A stretch of 64,000 nucleotides of DNA from Brassica napus (GCF_020379485.1 NC_063452.1:56069338-56133337); one strand, 5' to 3'. Positions 24,989 to 35,743 are shown, numbered from the stretch's first letter. The notes: generated from the sequence alone by a model not told the origin. Program-made: numbers and translations.

Positions 24989-26473
24989 CTACAGTTTAGG
25001 ATCCACAGCTGATTGAAGTCCGATAATACCTGGTTTAACATCGAAACCTAGAGTGAGTTACTTCACACACAAGAGAGAAAATGGTGTTGGTTTGTTTTCT
25101 CAAAAATGTTAGCAAGCAATATACCGCATCCAACTCGTGCGCCTGCGTTTCCTGTTGATTTGCTAAGCTTGTGTCCTCCTGCACGGTAATAACCGCAAAG
25201 AGATTAGGATTCTTTAATTTAACATCATCAACAGAGCACATCATGAACCTAAGAACTGTGGCAGATACTTGATGACACAACTAAATGAAACTAGACACAA
25301 TGATTACTACTGAGATTCGGCCCTTAAGCTTCTACTGCTTCTTTGTATAAAGTCAGTGACATTGGAAATATTTGAAAGGCTATAAAAAAGTGTTCCCACC
25401 TCTGCCAAGGTCATCAGGATCACCATGTACAACAACCGCCCTCCCAAGTATGGAATACTGCCCACTAAGTGGTATCTGTGAAGTAAAAAGAGAAGCCGAG
25501 ATAAATGGGGACATGTCAGGCCAGCATAGACATATGCACAATGTGAGAAGCTTGGGACTTGAAAAACCGACTAAGAAATATATACTGTTACATACTTGCA
25601 TTAATGGTTCAAGAAGGAGAAGATTTGTTTACCTCTTTGTCTTTGATTGAGATTTCAGCAACACCTGAAACAAGCAAGTCTCATCCACAAAACACTAGCA
25701 TCATTCTTCGGAAGGCAAAGTATATAGATGAAGGAAAAAACTTATACCGTCTGATCCTGCAAGAATGTTCCCCAAATCTCCAGCATGACGCTCTTCCTCA
25801 TTCGGTGGCCCATGAACTCGATTTAATGGATTGAAGTGAGGTCCTGGAGTTAATATTTCCACAAGAAAACAAAAGAACTAAACACTAAGTACATAACTCA
25901 AAAATATACATAGGTAACATCATTCAATATCTAAAATGATATTTAATATGTTTCAGCTCCTATTATAGATGATAAAAAAAAAATGGTTTATTTAGTGAAT
26001 TGAATTCTATTGGCAACACTAGTAGTCCATCTAAATACTAATATCAAGCAAGATTACTCATTTCATATGTATACATGTTGTTTCAGACATAGAACCATTA
26101 GATTCTTCACCAGAAACGGTTAAAGACTTAAGCACAAGCTACAAGTTCCAGTCTTGAACTCGAATTGTACAGTAACAGACACAAAGAGTTGAAAGACCAA
26201 CCAGTAGAGTTGCAGCCATTTGTGGTGTCACCAAAAGAGTGAATATGAAAGCCATGGAAGCCAGGAGACAGTCCTGAGATCTTTCCTGTTACATGAGTTG
26301 TCCCTGCCACACAAAAACAAAATCAATACAAGAGAATGAAATAAAACATATCCGACGGCCAATAAAAGAAGAAAAGACAGATCACCGGAAGTGTCTTGTA
26401 TGAATTGAAGACATCCTCGTACGTTTTTATCGCCGGCTATAAGAGCCACCGCTCTCAGATTAGGACCTCCCAT
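24989..26473 (-). CDS. CSD3: Copper/zinc superoxide dismutase, peroxisomal type
   Basis: Seven exons on the minus strand: 26473-26386, 26303-26202, 25843-25748, 25664-25633, 25475-25400, 25178-25125 and 25029-24989, giving 162 aa. It converts superoxide to hydrogen peroxide and oxygen. All metal ligands are visible: [28 protein letters not shown] and [10 protein letters not shown]. Both disulfide cysteines (NGC, VGCG) and the arginine of ARVGCG are present. Exons of 32 and 41 nt are short, but phases match throughout. The protein ends in PKL, where Arabidopsis CSD3 has AKL; both fit a type 1 peroxisomal signal. The first exon is duplicated near 28.95 kb. The start codon gives [15 protein letters not shown]. 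Confidence 0.92.
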
Positions 26474-26896
26474 CGGTTCTGTGTGTTTGGGAATTGATGT
26501 GAATGTTGATCGGATTAAATTGAAAGGTGTACTGGTTTAAGTGTGGTCGAGAAGAGAAGAGCCTAAAACCGAATCAAACCGGAAATAAAATTCCCGGTTT
26601 AGATTGATTGTAGAAACAAAAATGAATAGAGACAAACACAAGATAAAGAAAACCATCAACTTATGAAGGAAAACTCGATTCGTGAGGGATTGGAAGAAGG
26701 ATTTGAGTTGATTAAATTTCCATTTTTTTTATCTTTATGGAAAGGAAGTATTCCCTTTTTTTTTTACTTAAAACTAAATAAAGTAGACTCGTGTGTCTGT
26801 TGTGTTTCAAAAAAAAAAAAAAAAGACTCGTGTGTCTGTTGTGTATATATAGGAAAGCTTCGATGGATCGTCTCTTTAGAGACAGACAACAGGACA

Positions 26897-28010
26897 ATGT
26901 TGAAAAGACATGGCGAATTGCTACCACACGATGTCGTTGAGCTCATCCTGGAGAGACTTCCTGTGGTTTCTCTGCTGAGATTCAAGTCTGTATCAAAGGC
27001 GTGGAAAGCGACAATCGAGTCCCCAAGTTTCAAACAGAGACAACAGATCACCTGTAAGAAATGACGAGGTCCAGATGTCCTATACGTGACCGGGTTTGGT
27101 AATGAAGAAGAAGAAGTTAAAGAAGAAGAAGCTAATATGGTGGTGGGGTCTTGTGTAATTCGTAGCCTCAAGTTCCCTACAAGGAGCGACAAGGTTTGCT
27201 ATGGTACTTGTGACGGACTTGTATGCCTTTTCAGCAACCGCCACCCGAGTGTCGTTTTTAATCCCGCCACTAGATGGCGTCGAAGCTTTCCTCTTTCGAG
27301 GGTTCAGCCGCTCATCATCTCTCACTTTAAAGCACGTAGCAAACTATACTGCCACACCCGAGAACCTCAGCTAGGATTCGGCAAAGACAAAGTCAGGGGC
27401 ACATACAAGCCGGTTTGGCTCTTTAACTCATCTGAGTTTGACCTAGACGATGCCACCACTTTTTGACTTTACCACTAATGCTTGGAGGTACGTCCTCCCT
27501 GCTTCTCCGTATCGGATTCTTGATGGCCAGAAGCCTGTGTATTTTGACGGGTCACTTTATTGGTTAACCGAGTGTAAAGAAACCAAGTTGTTGTCTTTTG
27601 ATCTTCACACGGAAACTTTTCAAGTCATCTGTAACGCCCCCTTTTCCCATGTACCTGACCCTCGCTTTGTCGTCTTGTGCGTCCTCGATAACCGCTTGTG
27701 CGTATCCCTCAAAATCTATCCCACCAAAACCCAAGTGATATGGTCCCTCGGCGGCTGCAACATGATGATGACATGGAAGCAAATGTGTTCGATAGATGTC
27801 ACCAAAACCACTTTTCATGACCCTCCTTATTTCCCCCGACCAGCACTGTTGCCAATAGCTATTGTAGACGAGACCATATTATTGCTTGGTTATAGGCGTG
27901 GTCCACCACTGGTGATACATGATCTCCATACCAAATCCTATGTTTTTGACTCCTTTCCTAAATCCCCTGAATATCCTGTTTGTTATTTCCCTAGTTTGTT
28001 CTCAAATTAA
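26897..28010 (+). pseudogene. F-box protein with F-box-associated (FBA) domain, broken
   Basis: The frame opens at 26897 with an F-box (LLPHDVVELILERLP then SLLRFKSVSKAWKA). It meets an in-frame TGA at 27062-27064, immediately before the conserved RGPDVLYV segment. Reading resumes in the same frame through GTCDGLVCLF and FNPATRWRRSFP to 27466, then a frameshift of several missing bases near 27455 moves it to the frame running from about 27450 to the stop at 28010. That part contains the FBA domain (RYVLPASPYRI, DGSLYWLTE, VIHDLHTKSYVFDSFP). Intact members of this family are SCF ubiquitin-ligase substrate adaptors of about 370-400 aa. Two lesions make this a probable pseudogene, though the 186-codon 3' frame is open. 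It is not part of the conserved gene order and looks inserted. Confidence 0.82.
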
Positions 28011-28438
28011 ACCATTTTTCTTTGTAATTTAATCTTCTTTTTATATATATAATATTTGAGTTAGTTTGAGAGTTGCAGCGCTCATGTGTGCCTATTTCTT
28101 TAGGCTTCCAAACACTTACCTCCTTGTTAGATGTTGCAAAGGTGAAACTACCCATAGGAACAACAACGGAATCACTTTGGCATTTGCAAGTAATTGTCTT
28201 TTCATATGCTTTGTTGTATGTGTAGAATCACGTTTGTTTTATTATACAGGTGGTGGTGATTTGGATTTGCAAATTACCAAAATGATTTACTTCCTATTAT
28301 GTAAATATATTGCATTAGCAAGGGTATGTATATCATTCATCCATGTACTAGCATTCTGATCACTTGTAAACCTCCATGCAATTTCATGCGTTAGCTAGTA
28401 ATATGATATCTTTATGATTACGTTCCACCTAAAAAGAA
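28011..28438. other. 3' flank of the F-box pseudogene
   Basis: AT-rich sequence with no convincing gene. The 97-codon plus frame at 28066-28359 has no domain and starts at a non-ATG codon. Confidence 0.5.
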
Positions 28439-28663
28439 ATGGAATTTAATGTAGACATACTAGTACAAGGTTGCCTCTTCCAGGCGGATCCATGGGAATC
28501 GGTGGTATATTTCAGCGAGACTTCTCTGCACCAACTGGAGAAGAACAGGTTGGACCAATCGATTCTGCCAAAAGTCATGCAAGTCAACCACTTTGGTCGC
28601 AGTGGAAGAACTAAATGGACTCACCTTGCCATTGAGGATACAACAGATTGGAGTAACCAGTAA
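28439..28663 (+). other. Unidentified coding-like fragment
   Basis: The stretch is less AT-rich than its surroundings. The frame at 28439-28663 (74 codons) and another plus frame reading [20 protein letters not shown] over 28480-28610 both stay open for over 35 codons. The composition suggests part of an exon from another gene. I do not recognise the source and cannot choose the frame. It lies within the insertion between CSD3 and the B3 gene. Confidence 0.3.
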
Positions 28664-28943
28664 GCTTTCTGCTTTCAGCGTTTCTCTTGTTACATATGAT
28701 TAGCCATAGGCTTTTAGTATTAACAAAAAAAAAAGCTCTCATCTAGGCTTCTGAAGACTGGCTTATTTAGAATTTGAGTAGAAACATTAGGCAGAGAACT
28801 GAACTGGATCATTGGAAGCAATGTGAACATGGTTATGTTAGGGAGAATCGTGTTGTGTCTTTTTATTTGTTAATGGAGCTGCATAATTTGAATTATTAGT
28901 AGTTTTGTGATGGTGCAGGTAGACTTCTGATGATGTTTTTTTT

Positions 28944-29145
28944 ATGAATTGAAGACATCCTCGGAAGTTTTTATCGCCGGCCACTGCTCTCAGATTAGGA
29001 GCTCCCATCGGTTCCGTCTGTGTGTTGGGATGTGAATGTTGTTAACCGGATTACTGGTTTAAGTGTGGTCCAGAAGAGAATAAATCGTATACCACACTAA
29101 ACCGGAAATTAAACTTCTCGGTTAAGATTAATTGTGATTGCAAAC
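28944..29145 (-). pseudogene. Duplicate of CSD3 exon 1 and promoter
   Basis: About 200 bp closely resembling 26400-26600, including the CSD3 start region (MGAPNLRAV-like, then GCLQFIH) and upstream sequence such as actggtttaagtgtggtc and the aaaccggaaat stretch. Small deletions remove codons after RAV. No further CSD3 exons follow, so it is only an exon 1/promoter relic. It has the same orientation as CSD3 and so forms a direct repeat around the F-box pseudogene. Confidence 0.85.
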
Positions 29146-29306
29146 CGGATAGAAGAAACTAATGGATACAGACATAAAGATTTGGTTGATAACAGAACAT
29201 TAAGTAACTAAGATCATCTCAACTACATCACCACCGTCAGACAAGACAACATAAAGGTTTGGTTTGTAACACATTAACTAAGACCATCTCAACTACATGG
29301 AGTCTC

Positions 29307-30599
29307 TTATTTGGAGACAGTGAGAATCATTTCGGTCGGTTTAATGAGCTCGAAGGTGCAAACATCACCGACCTCTAAACCAAAATCTTTAACCAAACCA
29401 GGCCATCCACGAGAGAATCTTGACTGTATCTTAGAGACCACATACGTAACCTCCCATGACTTCTTCCCTTTTGGACCATGAATTTTGAACACCGTTTCCT
29501 CCTTTGGCATATGCATCTCCGCAAACCTCTTTGGGACACCCTGGATCACATATCAAAACGTTTTATTAGTTCCTATGCACATAACTCAACTTCACAATCT
29601 TACTCTTTTGTTGTCTTGTCGTACTTGTCTTACCAAGAACAGGACGTATGATTTCTTTACGGTGAGTGTAAACTCTGAAACAAGAGACGAAGTTCCAGCT
29701 TCAGAGTCGTCAGATTCAGTATCCATCTTCCTCTTTTTACACTTGTTTGCTTTTTCAGCCTTCTTAACTTGCTTCTTCCCCAAGTTAATAAGCTGACGTT
29801 TCTGTTTCAATCTTCCTCCTACTGTAGACTCAGCTGTTTCTGAGACAGGATAGTTTGATGCAGACAACGACTCTCTCTCTTCCTCCAGCACATTGTTCAC
29901 TTCTTCTCTCTTGTTTCGACCTGGCTCATCAAAAAACAGCAACATGGACAATTAAAGTCTGTCTTCTTCTTCTCCATAAGCCTTACAAAAAGCATGAGAA
30001 GAACTTACTGGAAGAAGCAATGGTTGCAGATCTTTTGGGTCTAAGTATCTCGACGCAATCTGTTTTGTAGATGCTTACGTTAAAGCACATGTTACCCTTG
30101 TGCGTGAACGTGAGAAGCTCGTCATCACCTAACCCATTGTCGCTCAAAAACTGGTCCCATCCGTTTTGCTCCATGTAGTAGAAGAAGCTTTGGTATTTTG
30201 AGAGGTCGATTAGCCATGAGCTTCCCCATGATGGCAACTTTAAGACCATCTTAAACGAGAACTCCTTGGCTGAGATGCTTTTCAAGAAGTCTTGAGGGAT
30301 CTCTCTCTTTTGGACATATAACAAGAACAAGATCTGTCAATAAATGATTCAAAAGAAAACAAAACAAAGAAAGATTTGCATTCTGTAGCATCCGATCAGT
30401 TTCAACCTTTTGACTTTACGCACAGATCCATCAGGAATAAAACTTACTTACATACTTGAAAATAAGTTTTATGAAGACGGGGAAAGAAAGATCAACATAC
30501 CATGGTTTGAGATGATAGATCTTCCTTTCTAAGAACTTTGAAAAATCCTGGGTTGTCACTTTCTTCCATAAGCTTAGCAATGTAGCTGTTAGTCGCCAT
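29307..30599 (-). CDS. REM-type transcription factor with two B3 domains
   Basis: Four exons on the minus strand: 30599-30501, 30333-30009, 29920-29634 and 29540-29307, giving 314 aa; all introns are GT/AG and phases agree. Residues about 15-115 form the first B3 DNA-binding domain (NPGFFKVLRKEDLSS, IPQDFLKSISAKEF, SWLIDLSK, WDQFLSDNGLGDDELLTF). A basic, acidic-patched linker (QVKKAEKANKCKKRKMD) follows as a likely nuclear signal. The second B3 lies at about 225-314 (YVLFLGVPKRFAEMH, WEVTYVV, FGLEVGDVCTFELI). The REM branch of plant B3 factors acts mostly in reproductive tissue. Position between CSD3 and the SAUR cluster suggests the At5g18090 counterpart; the related VERDANDI-type gene cannot be excluded. 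A CT/GA tract lies in the 5' leader. Confidence 0.86.
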
Positions 30600-30628
30600 C
30601 TCTTTCTCCTTCTTTCTTCAACCTCTTG

Positions 30629-30651
30629 TCTCTCTCTCTCTCTCTCTCTCT
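30629..30651. repeat. (TC)n microsatellite in the B3 gene leader
   Basis: About 11 TC units, read as GA on the coding strand, 30-50 bp upstream of the B3 start codon. GA-rich leaders also precede DRT101 (near 35755) and MCTP (near 58225). Confidence 0.9.
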
Positions 30652-31768
30652 GTGTTAATGGGAAAAAATTAGAGAGAGACTGATATGAAGGCCATTTATT
30701 CTAAGGACAGACGATGCAGCTCCTAGCATTCAACGTACTTAATTTTTCTCCATCAATCAACTTTTGAAATAATTGAGAAAGATGTCCATGCATCATTATA
30801 ACTTGTATTTTTTCTTCAAAATGCTTAAAATAGGATCTGTGTTTTGTGAGTTTGGAGACACGTGAAAGGAAGTGCAGTTTGCTAGTTTGAGTAAACTCAA
30901 TTCCACTAAAAGGACAGCGACTTGTTACAACATTTACTCCATACGCTAAAACCATATTTTATTATTATTTCCCACTATATTTGACAGCCAATTATTTATT
31001 TCATTAATACTTCTTTACCTAATAGCTAACTAATTCTTGTTTTTAATATTAATCAAAGTTACTAACTGTTCAAGTTTTATATATACCAATTATTTGCTTA
31101 GGTTTTTAGAAAAAGTTGAACGGTGAAATCACTAACTAGCTCAAAATATTTGTACTATAGTGTCGTATTTTCACATACGCCTCTGTTATATTACTTATGG
31201 GTATTCAAAAGCTTACATGAAAAATCAAGAATCATATATCATAGATTAAAAAATTATAATATGTACTCCATGTTTTACTTGATTAGAGTGACATGAATGA
31301 TGAATCACATTTTGAACATAACCAAAAAGTTAAAAAAAAAGAAGTTATTATTGAAATTCCAACTTCTAGTACATTTTATTATTAACATTTTCTTCTAGCA
31401 AAATTTGATAAATGGCAAGATTGATTATGATTAAGTAAATGACAATTAAATCTTAAATTGTTATTAGTAAATGAAAATATGTTCCGTCAAAGAAAATTAT
31501 GATTAAATTGGTTAATTTGTATTCAATAGAAGTATAATAAACGCGAAAGAATGAACCGGTGATAAGGAAATTACGTGGGTTTTCTGTGAGTGGCGTTCAT
31601 GTTTGGGTGTCTCACGGATAAAGATTGAACCGATTTGAAACCGGAACTATGACTTTGGGGTAAGATTCATTAGGTTATCGAACCAAAGAGTGGGAACCAA
31701 AGGCAGCAAAAGTGCAGGACAAATTCAAATTTATTTATCAAAAAATTTCCGGATAATATTCGGGATTT
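30652..31768. other. Intergenic between B3 gene and tRNA-Trp
   Basis: AT-rich, about 1.1 kb. No gene is recognised; the 84-codon minus frame at 30701-30955 carries no known domain. Confidence 0.6.
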
Positions 31769-31840
31769 TGAACCCGACGTGAATCGAACACGCAACCTTC
31801 TGATCTGGAGTCAGACGCGCTACCATTGCGCCACGGATCC
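31769..31840 (-). tRNA. tRNA-Trp (anticodon CCA)
   Basis: A 72-nt cloverleaf on the minus strand: acceptor GGATCCG, D-arm TGGCGCAATGGTAGCGC with the A box, anticodon loop CTCCAGA giving CCA, T-arm with GTTCGATTC as the B box, 3' TTCA before CCA addition. It is intronless. It is identical to the plus-strand copy at 48694-48765, and the flanks on the SAUR side of both are also similar. Confidence 0.96.
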
Positions 31841-32098
31841 GGATGCTAATCAGGTTCAAGTATAGTTACTTGATCATATTTAATAAACTTGAAGAATATA
31901 GTTTCTCAATTGTTGTGGCCTTTCTTTAACAATCGATCCAAAACTTTTCTGACATGATCGTGTCTGTGTCGTAAGATGTGATATTCATTCTCTCAACAAT
32001 TCATTCAAAAAGGAGGAAGATGAGAAAAATGTCCTATAATTTACAATGAATAAGTCTATTGCTAACTCAAGAAGAAGAAAAGATTAGGATAATCATCA

Positions 32099-32317
32099 TC
32101 ATATCTCTTCTTCGGATTTGCTGAGAAGAGCTTGAAATGAAGGCTGGCTCAAGTATGAGACTGGCACCACATATCTCTTCTTCTGACCTTCTCCTACGTA
32201 CACAGCAAGAAAGCCTTTTGGTGCCGCCGAGGTAGCACTTTTGCTTGTTGCGGCTGCTGCTGTTGCAGAGCGACCAAGAATCTTCTTTGCACCCAATAGA
32301 CTTCTCACAAAAGCCAT
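32099..32317 (-). pseudogene. SAUR: C-terminally truncated SAUR (SAUR19-24 type)
   Basis: The 72-residue frame begins [17 protein letters not shown] and follows the family up to LLSKSEEE. It then ends with one isoleucine and a stop, instead of the usual [20 protein letters not shown] and tail. The sequence after the stop matches the 3' flank of the full-length siblings, so about 70 bp of the C-terminal coding part were deleted. The missing segment is the most conserved end of the SAUR domain, so function is doubtful. The promoter-side element shared by the cluster is present at about 32480-32515. Confidence 0.85.
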
Positions 32318-33033
32318 TTCTAGTTTCTTTTTCTGAAAGTTTGAATTCTTAACTTCTGAAAATGTATGAAAAGATTCAAGTTATTGTTTGTTTGTTGGTT
32401 GCTGATGGAAATAATAGGTAAATGTTATATGTATGTATAGAAAGATCAATGAATGAATTCAAACCTCTCTGAAAAGTCTTTGAAACTTGTGGTCTTCAAG
32501 TGTGGCCTGTGGGTCATACTAGAATAGAGTTTCACATGCTTCTGTCTTTACCAACAGGAAAAGTCATACTTACATACAATTTTTCTTGGTGAGATAATTA
32601 ATTGAGTGTAGGACAATAAGCTAAAAACAAACTCCATATGCCCATACACAAGGGACTGTTTTCTCAATGTTTTTAATATTAGACATATACACTATTGTCA
32701 ATAATAAAGACCAGCAAGTTTCTGTTCTTCATCATGTTCTATGATGATCCTATTGCCTCATCTATGTGGTCTACATGGATTTTAGTTAATAAGAAAGTAA
32801 AGTGGGGGCATGAAGTTTCTCAACAACAGAACAACAAGTCTCTGTCACAGGTTAAGTTGTTCTTTGATTATATCAACAACTAGGATCACACATGAAAGCT
32901 GTACGTTAATTAAGATTGTGATAATTTTCCGGAGAGGGGTCAGTGTTGGGTTTGTAGTGAAGTCACTGTCGGAGACAAAGGCATGCGCCATGTTCCCTTC
33001 TTAAGCAAGAGATTAAGGCATAAGGTTTTTCAA
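32318..33033. other. Upstream region of the truncated SAUR
   Basis: Contains the shared SAUR upstream element (minus) and then a stretch from about 32560 to 32920 that is also found near 39710-40060 and 43360-43670. It is therefore part of the duplicated SAUR spacer. No gene. Confidence 0.6.
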
Positions 33034-33040
33034 GTACACC

Positions 33041-33794
33041 CCCTGTTCGAAACTACGTTACGCCCTAGTAGGGCGGCAACCCCGGCCTAGCGAGTTACTA
33101 AAAAATCGGGGATTAATCGGAGTATACGCGGGGCCTAGTTTAATTATTATTTTATTTTATTATAATATTTTAACTAAATATAAAATATAAATATATTAGA
33201 ATTTAATAGTTTTTGTATGTTATTATTGAAATTAATTATTGATTTTAAAAATTTAATTGTTAGCAATACAATTAAAACACAAATTAATCTAGATTTTGAA
33301 TTTTTATTATACGTATATATGTATATATATATTAACATATGCGCAAAAGTACAAAGCATTCAATGTCTCCTAGTGGCCAAAGCATGTCAGTTTCTTCGAA
33401 TAACCCGCGGGTTCGACGTCTCTTTCTTACGTTTTAATTATTTCGCATTATTACTATCAAAATGGACAAAAGTCCCACATCGCTTAGATGCAACAAGAGA
33501 GGCCAAATATCACTCTATATATAGAATACATACATGTAGGATAAAGGTAAAGTAGTTGGGCTGCCTGATCTTTGGAAGCCCGATAAATACTTTCATAAGT
33601 AAAACTTTTGGCCTGTTTAATCCTTAACTGGGCCGATTAATCGATTAATGGACCGATTAATTGGTTAATGGGCCGATTAATCGTTTAAATGGGCCGCATA
33701 ATTGGTCTCCGATTTTGTTGGCCGATTGTGGTAAAGTCGCTGCGGCTGATGTCCGATGCGCCTAAGCGGCCGCCCGCGTTTTTTAACAGGGTCT
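33041..33794. mobile_element. Candidate small non-autonomous DNA transposon
   Basis: A 754-bp segment begins CCCTGTTCGAAAC and ends GTTTTTTAACAGGGTCT, so its ends are imperfect inverted repeats (CCCTGTT/AACAGGG). It is flanked by the 7-bp direct repeat GTACACC at 33034-33040 and 33795-33801. Its right part contains several copies of gggccgattaatcg (33620-33700), and both ends are GC-rich against an AT-rich core. No coding sequence is seen. The superfamily is unclear: ends and duplication length resemble hAT-like elements, but the 3-bp asymmetry of the right end is odd. Confidence 0.5.
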
Positions 33795-33801
33795 GTACAC
33801 C

Positions 33802-34105
33802 ATTATGATCTTATTATAAGTACCAGATACTGATTCCTTAACAACGATCTCTCACTTTAAACTATTTCAGGAGAAAATGAGCAAATGACGCTGCAGGTTC
33901 TAATCAGGCAAGCCAGTATGTTTCAGTTTACATTGGGGGGGAGAGAGAGAAGAAGAACTAGAATACAAACAAAGTAGCTCTCAAGAAACAGAACACAAAA
34001 GACAAGAGAAACATGTCATTCAAGTTATACAAAAGATGTGAAAGGTAAGAGATGAACAAGAAAAATCTCTGTTTAGCATACTCATGCAGAGCTTTAGATG
34101 GATCT
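33802..34105. other. DRT101 3' flank
   Basis: About 300 bp downstream of the DRT101 stop, with a G-run and GA tract near 33937-33950. No gene. Confidence 0.5.
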
Positions 34106-35743
34106 TTAGCTTGAACCCAGGAAGCTTTTGACGAGCTGAGCCACAGAATTAGCCAAAGAATCAGCATCTTCTTGTGTAGATGCTTCTGCATATACTCTCA
34201 CCACATCTTCTGTACCTGATGGCCTTATGAAAGCTCTTCCATGCTGATACTTCTTGATCTCAGCATTAATGGCATCCTGAATCCCCAAGGGTTTCAGAGC
34301 CTTGGTCTCTTCACTTGTGGTCACAACCGCTGTTCTATCTGGAACTTCCACCTTAACCTGTCTGCTAGGAAGGTCCTTGTATAGCTCATTCCACTTCTGT
34401 ACTGACCATCCCATGTGCTGCAGAATCACTTCAACCAAGAGCAACCCACTCAGAGCATCACCAACCGCTTGGTTAATCAGATTACTCACTGCAACTAGCC
34501 TAGAAACCGCATTGTGCTTATCAGAGCCTTCACTATAATCCTTTTGCTTACCAACTAACCAAGACAGGAAAGATTCTGAGAAGAGAATAGTCCCATGACC
34601 ATTAGCCTCAAAGTAGATTCCAACATCAAACTCTTCTGCTTTCTCATGCAAATGCTTCACCCCGGTTTTCGCAAAAACAACCTCTAACCCCATCCCCTTT
34701 ACGTAATCCGTTGACGCACCATTGGCGTAAGCCGTCTGCACAACACCAAGACGACACTGCTTCCCTTCATCACCAATAATGTTCAGCTGCTCTTTGATAA
34801 ACAAAGCAAACAAAGATAGAATCTTGTCACCATCAAGCAGCTCAACCTTGTCACCACAAGACTCTGACGGAATGTAAAAGTAAACCAACCGATCCGCATC
34901 ACCGTCAAAGCTAGCACACCTCATCCCAACATCCTTTACCCCAAACCCTAAAGGCACAACCTTTTCCTTCTGCACAAAGTCAGCACCTACTCCTTCATTA
35001 AGCACACCTCCATCTCTTCCTGTGTTACGAATCTCAACATCTAGATTACTCAAAAACCCTCTCAACACCTCCATCTTCATCCCACCCACACCATTAGCAC
35101 CATCTAAAAGCAATGTACTAATCTCTACCTTAACTGGGATCAGATCAATCAAACATTTAAACGAAGTAACAAGATTCTCAAAGTAATCACTTTCAGTAGC
35201 CTTGAGACCTTTGTTCTTAGCTCTAACCATCCAATGCAACTGAGGAGTAGTCAAAACCCCAACGTCAACCGCAACAGATCCCAAAACAGAGCGAACTCCA
35301 ATCTCCGCAGCTCGGAGAAGCCGTTCGCCGCTAGGTCTAGTATCTCTCCCCAACCATACCTCTCCTCCACCTTTCTCGATTGCGATCTCTTCCTTCTTCA
35401 CGAAGTCTTTAATCAACGAGACGAGCTCTTGAGGGGAAGACGCGTTGGCGATCTGATCCGCGAAAGGCTCCCATTCCTGAGAGAGCATCCCGCCGGAGGG
35501 GTCGGAGACTTTGACGCCGTTGTCGGAGACTTTGTTGTGGGAGGCTGTGATCATGAGCCCGACGGTTGATGATTTGAGGTTGAGGGAGCGGAGGGATGAG
35601 AGGATGCCGACTCTGTAGACGGTGGATTCGAGGAGGGACGCGTCGGCTCGGAAGCCGGCTGTTCCGTATGAAAGCTTGACGCTTTGAGGGATTGGGTAGA
35701 GCTCGGAGGATTTGAGGATGGAAGCGATCTGGGTCTCCTCCAT
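34106..35743 (-). CDS. DRT101: Phosphoacetylglucosamine mutase
   Basis: Intronless, 545 aa. It interconverts N-acetylglucosamine-6-phosphate and N-acetylglucosamine-1-phosphate on the way to UDP-GlcNAc in the cytosol. The start MEETQIASILKSSEL is chosen because it begins at the conserved family N-terminus; the frame is open 48 codons further upstream, but that part is leader-like with a CT tract. Visible motifs: phosphoserine loop TASHNKVSDNG (about residue 70), metal-binding DGDADR (about 283), sugar-binding FEANGHG (about 380) and phosphate-binding RPSGTEDVVRVYAEA (about 510). Length and sequence agree with Arabidopsis DRT101/PAGM, as does its position within the SAUR cluster. All catalytic motifs are intact. 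Confidence 0.95.
   Translation of the reverse strand: MEETQIASILKSSELYPIPQSVKLSYGTAGFRADASLLESTVYRVGILSSLRSLNLKSSTVGLMITASHNKVSDNGVKVSDPSGGMLSQEWEPFADQIANASSPQELVSLIKDFVKKEEIAIEKGGGEVWLGRDTRPSGERLLRAAEIGVRSVLGSVAVDVGVLTTPQLHWMVRAKNKGLKATESDYFENLVTSFKCLIDLIPVKVEISTLLLDGANGVGGMKMEVLRGFLSNLDVEIRNTGRDGGVLNEGVGADFVQKEKVVPLGFGVKDVGMRCASFDGDADRLVYFYIPSESCGDKVELLDGDKILSLFALFIKEQLNIIGDEGKQCRLGVVQTAYANGASTDYVKGMGLEVVFAKTGVKHLHEKAEEFDVGIYFEANGHGTILFSESFLSWLVGKQKDYSEGSDKHNAVSRLVAVSNLINQAVGDALSGLLLVEVILQHMGWSVQKWNELYKDLPSRQVKVEVPDRTAVVTTSEETKALKPLGIQDAINAEIKKYQHGRAFIRPSGTEDVVRVYAEASTQEDADSLANSVAQLVKSFLGSS

Noticed and set aside
25380..25601. CSD3 ending early at a TFL stop (apparent C-terminal truncation)
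   Set aside because: The stop lies in an intron. Splicing at GGCAGAG|GTGGG joins downstream exons at 25178-25125 and 25029-24989, which restore [10 protein letters not shown] and the final residues.
33060..33125. GC-rich stretch considered as a tRNA or rRNA fragment
   Set aside because: No cloverleaf or conserved A and B boxes could be built; it fits better as the end of the small transposon.
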